Source: Coriobacteriia bacterium (lineage in GTDB: Bacteria > Actinomycetota > Coriobacteriia > Anaerosomatales > PALSA-660). Taken from it: a DNA stretch of 10,499 nt. A model generated the notes under the pieces. That model was not told the origin of the DNA and did no database searches. It saw only the letters and a program-made list of their open reading frames with translations. A program made the translations under genes and the position numbers. Positions 6,084 through 10,499 of the stretch are shown here, piece by piece (the first letter of the stretch is position 1; every line of letters starts with the position of its first letter). The DNA lies in the NCBI GenBank assembly GCA_003133285.1, contig PKWR01000020.1, positions 10,659 to 21,157 on the forward strand, in the 5' to 3' direction.

Positions 6084-6464
6084 CTAGGCCTCCAGCAGCG
6101 CCTTGATCGGACCCAGGTAGTAGACGTCCCAGCCGGCGTCGATGTCGGCCGCGTCCTCGTCGGGCACGCCGGTGTTCTCGAGTTCGAGGAGCGTGCCGCC
6201 GCCGGGGTCGGCGGAGAGCGTGAAGCGGGCGATCGACGGATCGTCCCAGTTGCCGCCGTACCACTCCTGCACCATCGAGCGGCCCGGGTCCACCTCGACG
6301 ACGGTCCCGAAGATGCTGCCTCCCCACAGGGAGAACGCGAAGTCGGGCTCCGCCGCCATGTCCGCGGGGCCGCCGCCCCAGCGCTCGATCACGTCGGGGT
6401 CGGTCAGCGCCGCCCACACCCTGCCGGCCGGGGCGTCGATGACGTAGGTCTTTCGGATGTCCAC
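6084..6464 (-). CDS. SRPBCC / AHSA1-family protein
   Basis: 126 residues. The start TYVIDAPAGRVWAALTDPDVIERW is the classic beginning of the START-like/AHSA1 fold (SRPBCC), and the end GWDVYYLGPIKALLEA is the long C-terminal helix. The middle (VVEVDPGRSMVQEWYGG, then RFTLSADPGGGTLLELENTG) forms the beta grip. The family binds hydrophobic ligands in a deep cavity; functions are varied and mostly unassigned, so none can be named. The start is a GTG at 6464 with AGGAGG eight bases upstream, a strong site for a non-ATG codon. It follows the ABC permease gene after 53 bases on the same strand without an obvious promoter, so it is probably the third gene of that operon. Confidence 0.9.
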   Translation of the reverse strand: MDIRKTYVIDAPAGRVWAALTDPDVIERWGGGPADMAAEPDFAFSLWGGSIFGTVVEVDPGRSMVQEWYGGNWDDPSIARFTLSADPGGGTLLELENTGVPDEDAADIDAGWDVYYLGPIKALLEA

Positions 6465-6517
6465 GGGGGTTCCTCCTGCGGTGGTCGCCTGCCGTCTTCG
6501 TACCCGTCGGCGGGTGG

Positions 6518-7303
6518 CTACTGCGTGTTGTCCGCGTGGCGGACCTGCAGGATCGCGGCGGTGACGCCCGCCGCGAAGGTGAGCGCCAGAACGACCAGGC
6601 TGCCCAGCGGCAGCGAAGCCACCGGCTTCCCCACCATGCCGATGAGCAGTGGGACGATCGAATACGGGAACCAGGGCGCCCAGCCGGTGTGGGTGAACAG
6701 GTCGCCAAGCCCCAGCGTCGCGATCGCGAACGCGAGCGGCGGCATGTAGCCGCGGCCGAGGATGGTGATCCACGCGACGACCGGCACCAGCAGATAGGCG
6801 ATCCCGGCCGCCAGCAGCGCGTTGCCAACGGCGGACGCGGCCAGACCGGCGGAGAAGCCCGGCAGCCCGAGCGCCAGCCCGATGACGAGTGCCTCGACGA
6901 GCACGGCCACGACGAGGATCAGCCACCACACGGCGGCGACCACGAGCTTGGCGACCACGAACCACTCCCGGCCGACCGGGAGCGCGAGCATGTTCTTCGC
7001 CGTGCCCTCGGCGTACTCGCGCCCGAACACGTACGCGACGATGAATGCCAGCAGCAGCAGTCCGCCGACCCCGACGATCAGCGTCATCATCGAGAGGAAC
7101 GACGGCCACGTTGCCGAGATGCCGGAAAGGTCGGCCTTCGTGCCGAGGAGGCCGAGCTGGGCGGCCCGACCGGGCTCTCGGACGATCCACATGAAGAGGG
7201 CGATGCCGAGCGGTCCCATGGAGAGCCCGGCGAGGGAGCCCCACGTCACCTTAGAACGGCGCAGCTTCAGGAACTCGGTCGAAAGCACGCGTGCGAAGGT
7301 CAT
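6518..7303 (-). CDS. ABC-2 type transporter permease
   Basis: 261 residues with about six membrane segments (roughly 22-40, 70-93, 118-147, 155-178, 187-203 and 235-253). The cytoplasmic opening TEFLKLRRSKVTWG and the loop FGREYAEGTAKNMLALPVGR (93-112) are the signature of ABC-2 permeases of the bacitracin/lantibiotic-immunity kind, which pair with BcrA-like ATPases. Its ATG overlaps the ATPase stop codon (ATGA), so translation is coupled and the pair forms one transporter, presumably two permeases and two ATPases. The substrate is unknown; antimicrobial peptide or lipid export is typical of relatives. A residual GAAGTACGTC-type upstream region lies inside the ATPase gene, so no separate promoter is expected. 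Confidence 0.92.
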   Translation of the reverse strand: MTFARVLSTEFLKLRRSKVTWGSLAGLSMGPLGIALFMWIVREPGRAAQLGLLGTKADLSGISATWPSFLSMMTLIVGVGGLLLLAFIVAYVFGREYAEGTAKNMLALPVGREWFVVAKLVVAAVWWLILVVAVLVEALVIGLALGLPGFSAGLAASAVGNALLAAGIAYLLVPVVAWITILGRGYMPPLAFAIATLGLGDLFTHTGWAPWFPYSIVPLLIGMVGKPVASLPLGSLVVLALTFAAGVTAAILQVRHADNTQ

Positions 7304-8232
7304 CGCACGCCCCCCGTCAGGCGCAGGAAGTACGTCTCGAGGTCCTCGTGCGACTGGGTAAGGCCGGTGAGTTCGAGCCCGGCGCCGACCAGCACGCGGG
7401 CGATCTCGGCGACTCGGTCCGCCGACTCCGGGATTCGCAGCGTGCCAGGCTCGTCGGGGTCGCGCTCCATGTGCGCGAAGCCCGCGTCGCGCAGGAGCAC
7501 CTCGGCGCGCGCGGGGTCGCCTGGGACGCGCACCTCCACGTAGGCCCGTGCCTTCGCCTGCAGCTCCTCGCGGTCGAGCTCCTCGAGCAATCGGCCGTCG
7601 TTGATGATGCCGATGCGGTCGGCCAGGTGCGCGACCTCGGCGAGGATGTGACTGGACATGAAGACGGTGACGCCCCGCTCGTCGGCGAGCGTGCGCAGCA
7701 GGTCGCGGATCTCGACGATGCCCGCCGGATCGAGAGCGTTCGCGGGCTCGTCGAGCACGAGCACGTCGGGCTTGTGAAGGATCGCGCGGGCGAGCGAGAG
7801 GCGCTGCTTGTTGCCCAGCGAGAGCCGCCCCGCGCGGCGGTCCGCGTACTCGCTCAGGCGGAGCTGCTCGATCACGCCGGCGACCGCCGAGGCCGGCGCT
7901 CCCGTGAGCCGTCGCTGGATCTCGAGGTTCTCGCGCACGGTGAGGTTGGGGTAGGCCGACGCGCTCTCCACGAGGAACCCCACGCGGCCGAACACACCCG
8001 TCTCGCCCGGGCCGATGCGCTGCCCCAGCACGCTCACCTCGCCGGAGGTGGGCCGGATGAGGCCGAGCAGCATGCGGATGGTGGTCGTCTTGCCGGCGCC
8101 GTTGCGGCCGAGGAAGCCGTAGACCTCGCCGCGTCGGACGTCGAGCCCCAACCCGTCGACGGCCAGCACATCGCGGTAGCGCTTGGTGAGCGCGCGGGTC
8201 GAGATGACGGTCGTGTCGGCTGCGGTGGTCAT
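7300..8232 (-). CDS. ABC transporter ATPase, BcrA-like
   Basis: 310 residues. Walker A GRNGAGKTT (42-50), a Q-loop region VGFLVESASAYPNLT with Glu89 where many have Gln, a signature LSLGNKQRL (137-145, the LSLG variant common in this subfamily), Walker B VLVLDEP (157-163), D-loop ANALDP and switch His195 are all intact. The enzyme should be active. The C-terminal 90 residues form the extra domain typical of drug- and antibiotic-export ATPases. It energises the adjoining permease. No ribosome site precedes the ATG. Instead TACACT ends six bases before it, so the mRNA is probably leaderless. The divergent neighbour is purB, with a 92-base shared promoter region. Confidence 0.95.
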   Translation of the reverse strand: MTTAADTTVISTRALTKRYRDVLAVDGLGLDVRRGEVYGFLGRNGAGKTTTIRMLLGLIRPTSGEVSVLGQRIGPGETGVFGRVGFLVESASAYPNLTVRENLEIQRRLTGAPASAVAGVIEQLRLSEYADRRAGRLSLGNKQRLSLARAILHKPDVLVLDEPANALDPAGIVEIRDLLRTLADERGVTVFMSSHILAEVAHLADRIGIINDGRLLEELDREELQAKARAYVEVRVPGDPARAEVLLRDAGFAHMERDPDEPGTLRIPESADRVAEIARVLVGAGLELTGLTQSHEDLETYFLRLTGGVR

Positions 8233-8238
8233 GGCTGA

Positions 8239-8244
8239 AGTGTA
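8239..8244 (-). promoter_or_regulatory. -10 box of a probably leaderless ABC operon transcript
   Basis: On the minus strand TACACT is followed by six bases and then the ATG at 8232. Transcription normally starts 6-7 bases after the hexamer, which places the first base at or next to the start codon. The absence of any Shine-Dalgarno sequence agrees with this. No clear -35 box is seen. Confidence 0.5.
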
Positions 8245-8277
8245 CTCGCGCCGCCTGGGACCGGGCGCCGCAGAACC

Positions 8278-8286
8278 TGCGATAAT
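8278..8286 (+). promoter_or_regulatory. purB: extended -10 promoter of purB
   Basis: TGcGATAAT is a near-consensus extended -10 element. It gives a predicted start near 8293 and a leader of about 32 bases containing GTAGGGGG before the ATG at 8325. It stands back to back with the ABC operon promoter, about 40 bases apart. Confidence 0.55.
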
Positions 8287-8324
8287 GCCCCCGTGACCTT
8301 CCCGCGCCGCGTAGGGGGCTTCCC

Positions 8325-9647
8325 ATGATCGATCGATACACCCGCCCGGAGATGGGCGCCATCTGGTCTCCCCAGAACAAGTTCGAGATCTGGAAGGAGA
8401 TCGAGGTGCTCGCCTGCGAGGCGCAGGCGCAGCTCGGCGTGATCCCAGCCGAGGATGCTGTGCTGATCCGCGAGCGCGCCGCGTTCGAGGTGGGGCGCAT
8501 CGATGAGCTCGAGGCGACGCTCAACCACGACGTCCTCGCCTTCCTCACCAACATGTCGGAGCACATCGGCGAGCCGTCGAAGTGGGTCCACTACGGCATG
8601 ACCTCCTCCGACCTTGGCGACACCGCGCTGTGCTACCAGATGACGCAGGCGATGGACATCGTGTTGGAGGATGTTCGCCGTCTCGGCCGCATCTGCCAGC
8701 GCCGCGCGCTCGAGTTCAAGGACACGCTGTGCGTCGGCCGCACCCACGGCATCCATGCCGAGCCGATGACCTTCGGCATGAAGTTCGGCGCATGGGCGTG
8801 GGCGCTCAAGCGCGCCGAGCAGCGGCTCATCGCCACCCGCAAGTTCTCCGCGGCGTGGGGCGCCATCTCGGGAGCCGTCGGTTCCTACTCCAACATCGAC
8901 CCGTTCGTGGAGACCTACGTCTGCGGGAAGCTGGGACTGACGCCCGACCCGCTCTCCACCCAGGTCATCGCGCGCGACCGGCACGCGCACGTGCTCGCGG
9001 TGCTCGCGGTCGTCGCGGCCACGGCCGAGTCGATCGCCACCGAGGTCCGTGCGTTGCAGAAGTCCGACACGCTCGAGGCCGAGGAGCCGTTCGCCAAGGG
9101 CCAGAAGGGCTCCTCGGCGATGCCTCACAAGCGCAATCCGATCACGGCCGAGCGCGTGTGCGGGCTCGCCCGTGTCATCAAGGCGAACGCCCAGGTTGGC
9201 TTCGACAACGTGGCGTTGTGGCACGAGCGGGACATCTCGCACTCGTCGGCCGAGCGTGTCGTGCTCGCCGACAGCTTCACAGCCCTCGACTACATCCTGT
9301 CCAAGCTCGAGTGGATCCTCGACGGGCTGGTCGTCTACCCGGCCAATATGCTCGCCAACCTCAACAAGACACGCGGGCTCATCTACTCGTCGCGGGTGCT
9401 GCTCGCGCTCGTGGATGGGGGCATGTCGCGCGAGGACGCGTACACGGTCGTGCAGCGCAACGCGATGAAGGTGTGGGACGACCTGCAGCAGGCGCGCGCG
9501 GGCGCTTCCTACCGCGAGATGCTCGAGGCCGACCCGGAGGCGATGGCGCTGCTGACGAGCGAGGTGCTCGACGAGTGCTTCGACCCGTGGAAGTTCCTCG
9601 AGCGCGTGAACGTGCTCTTCGATCGCCTGGAGAAGCTGGAGTTCTAG
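8325..9647 (+). CDS. purB: adenylosuccinate lyase
   Basis: 440 residues, full length for the shorter bacterial form. The enzyme splits fumarate from SAICAR and from adenylosuccinate, so it acts twice in purine synthesis; it is a cytoplasmic homotetramer. Seen: SEHIGEPSKWVHYGMTSSDLGDTA (78-101) with the TSSD substrate loop, GRTHGIHAEPMTFG (138-151) with the catalytic general acid His141, and the fumarase/aspartase-superfamily signature GSSAMPHKRNP (262-272), whose serine in the mobile loop acts as base. The C-terminal helices (LEADPEAMALLTSEVLDECFDPWKF) are of the standard type. The start is supported by AGGGGG seven bases upstream and the extended -10. No other purine gene is in the window. 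Its stop TAG overlaps the convergent gene's stop. Confidence 0.97.
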   Translation: MIDRYTRPEMGAIWSPQNKFEIWKEIEVLACEAQAQLGVIPAEDAVLIRERAAFEVGRIDELEATLNHDVLAFLTNMSEHIGEPSKWVHYGMTSSDLGDTALCYQMTQAMDIVLEDVRRLGRICQRRALEFKDTLCVGRTHGIHAEPMTFGMKFGAWAWALKRAEQRLIATRKFSAAWGAISGAVGSYSNIDPFVETYVCGKLGLTPDPLSTQVIARDRHAHVLAVLAVVAATAESIATEVRALQKSDTLEAEEPFAKGQKGSSAMPHKRNPITAERVCGLARVIKANAQVGFDNVALWHERDISHSSAERVVLADSFTALDYILSKLEWILDGLVVYPANMLANLNKTRGLIYSSRVLLALVDGGMSREDAYTVVQRNAMKVWDDLQQARAGASYREMLEADPEAMALLTSEVLDECFDPWKFLERVNVLFDRLEKLEF

Positions 9648-10480
9648 CGCGTTCGCCGGGGCTTCGCGCGCGGCGGGTCGGTGATGATCGGGACGTCGCC
9701 GGTGCGGATCTCGCCGGTGAAGAGGTCCTCGCCGAACCGGTGGAAGGCGGGGACGGTCACCTTGCCGCCGACGCGGTCCGCCAAGCGCGACCGCAGGACA
9801 TCGTCCGAGACGTCGGCGTCGGACCCGAGCAGGATGAGGTTGGAGCCCTCCGCGGCGACGCCCTCGTCCATCGTGAAGACCCACACGTGACGCCACACGT
9901 TCGCCAGCGTCCGGTACAGGCTGCGGAACGGCTTGCTCCGGTCGCCCTTCGGCGAGCCGATGAAGTTGTAGGCGACGACCCCGTCGGGGGCGAGGTGGTC
10001 GCGCGCCGTGCGCAGGAACTCCTCCGTCGTCAGCGGCCGCGGCACGCGGTCCTCGTCGAAGGCGTCCACGATGACGATGTCGTAGGTCTCCATCGTCGTC
10101 TCGAGGAAGGCGCGGCCGTCGTCGACGAAGACGCGGATCCGCGGGTCCCGCGGGAGCTCGAAGAAGCGGTGCGCGACCTCGACGATCTCCGGATCGAGCT
10201 CGACGACGTCGAGCCGCATCTCCGGGTAGTCGCGCCACATGCGCTTCACCACGCTGCCGCCGCCGAGGCCGATCACGAGCGTCCTCGTCGCGTCCGGCTT
10301 CAGCGCGAGCGAGGTGTGCAGATACGCCGGGTACTCGAAGTCGGTGTCGAACGGAGCGTCGAGGTACATCGACGACTGGCGGTTGCGCTCGAACCGCAGC
10401 ACGCGCAGGTAGCCGAGGTCCTCGACGTGGATGTCGTGGTACGGCGAGGTGTGCGAGTAGATGGTGTTGTGTGCGCCCAT
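9644..10480 (-). CDS. spermidine synthase-like (polyamine aminopropyltransferase-fold) protein
   Basis: 278 residues. The N-terminal beta region ends RFERNRQSSMYLDAPFD. Then comes the Rossmann core: TLVIGLGGGSVVKRMWRDYP (68-86, nucleoside-binding glycine loop), DVVELDPEIVEVA (91-103), VDDGRAFL (119-126) and IVIVDAFDEDRVPRPLTTEEF (135-155). Asp139 and Asp142 sit near the catalytic aspartate of true aminopropyltransferases. The usual D-(S/T)-x-DP sequence is replaced by DAFDED, so spermidine production is uncertain. Many such proteins in GC-rich bacteria are labelled spermidine synthase without proof. The end PIITDPPRAKPRRTR is basic. The ATG at 10480 has no ribosome site, but a TATCAT box lies nine bases upstream, so the mRNA may have almost no leader. 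The frame is open to the window edge, so a start further upstream cannot be excluded. Confidence 0.85.
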   Translation of the reverse strand: MGAHNTIYSHTSPYHDIHVEDLGYLRVLRFERNRQSSMYLDAPFDTDFEYPAYLHTSLALKPDATRTLVIGLGGGSVVKRMWRDYPEMRLDVVELDPEIVEVAHRFFELPRDPRIRVFVDDGRAFLETTMETYDIVIVDAFDEDRVPRPLTTEEFLRTARDHLAPDGVVAYNFIGSPKGDRSKPFRSLYRTLANVWRHVWVFTMDEGVAAEGSNLILLGSDADVSDDVLRSRLADRVGGKVTVPAFHRFGEDLFTGEIRTGDVPIITDPPRAKPRRTR

Positions 10481-10489
10481 GGCGCAGGG

Positions 10490-10495
10490 ATGATA
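10490..10495 (-). promoter_or_regulatory. candidate -10 box of the spermidine synthase-like gene
   Basis: TATCAT on the minus strand stands nine bases before the ATG at 10480, predicting a leader of zero to three bases. The window ends before any -35 box could be seen. Confidence 0.4.
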
Positions 10496-10499
10496 CCCG

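Noticed and set aside
8229..10238. A long minus-strand open frame opposite purB
   Set aside because: Its translation is a low-complexity Arg/Asp/Val/Leu-rich shadow of purB and of the spermidine synthase-like gene in another frame.
1..10499. tRNA, rRNA, CRISPR array, insertion sequence or attachment site
   Set aside because: I found no cloverleaf-like segment, spaced direct repeats, transposase motifs or terminal inverted repeats. Intergenic gaps are all below about 155 bases and are accounted for by promoters and hairpins.

Overview
The window is strongly GC-rich with G or C at most third codon positions. It carries leaderless-looking promoters, a tungsten/molybdenum pterin enzyme of the aldehyde ferredoxin oxidoreductase (AOR) family, and compact genes on both strands. 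This suggests an anaerobic high-GC actinobacterium, perhaps of the Coriobacteriia or a relative. That placement is inferred from composition and gene content. There is no rRNA, tRNA, CRISPR array or insertion sequence to confirm it, and no sign of recent transfer.

Left part (1-2200, + strand): the C-terminal 558 residues of an AOR-family oxidoreductase, open at the window edge, followed after 14 bases by a small unrecognised gene that is probably its partner. A strong hairpin near 2136-2165 separates this unit from a convergent gene for an alpha/alpha-toroid (prenyltransferase / terpene cyclase-like fold) protein on the minus strand.

Middle (3258-5775): a small monoheme cytochrome-like lipoprotein gene diverges from the toroid gene. 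Its 3' end runs into the convergent double-ACT-domain gene and looks frameshifted. Then come, each with its own promoter on the + strand, a DEDDh 3'-5' exonuclease and a cation diffusion facilitator of the ZnT9-like type.

Right part (5791-10480): on the minus strand, an ABC-2 ATPase/permease pair (ATGA overlap) is followed by an SRPBCC/AHSA1 protein. Next is a 71-residue DUF2892 (YgaP-like) membrane protein under its own promoter, which is covered by a palindrome of the kind bound by CsoR/CstR-family repressors. Divergent from the ABC operon is purB (adenylosuccinate lyase). purB converges on a spermidine-synthase-like methyltransferase-fold gene so tightly that the two stop codons share the tetramer CTAG.

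Most genes are housekeeping or ordinary accessory functions. I do not see a clear novel multi-gene system. The best leads are the small AOR-linked protein, the Cys-rich toroid protein, the CsoR-type operator over the DUF2892 promoter, and the damaged 3' end of the cytochrome lipoprotein gene.
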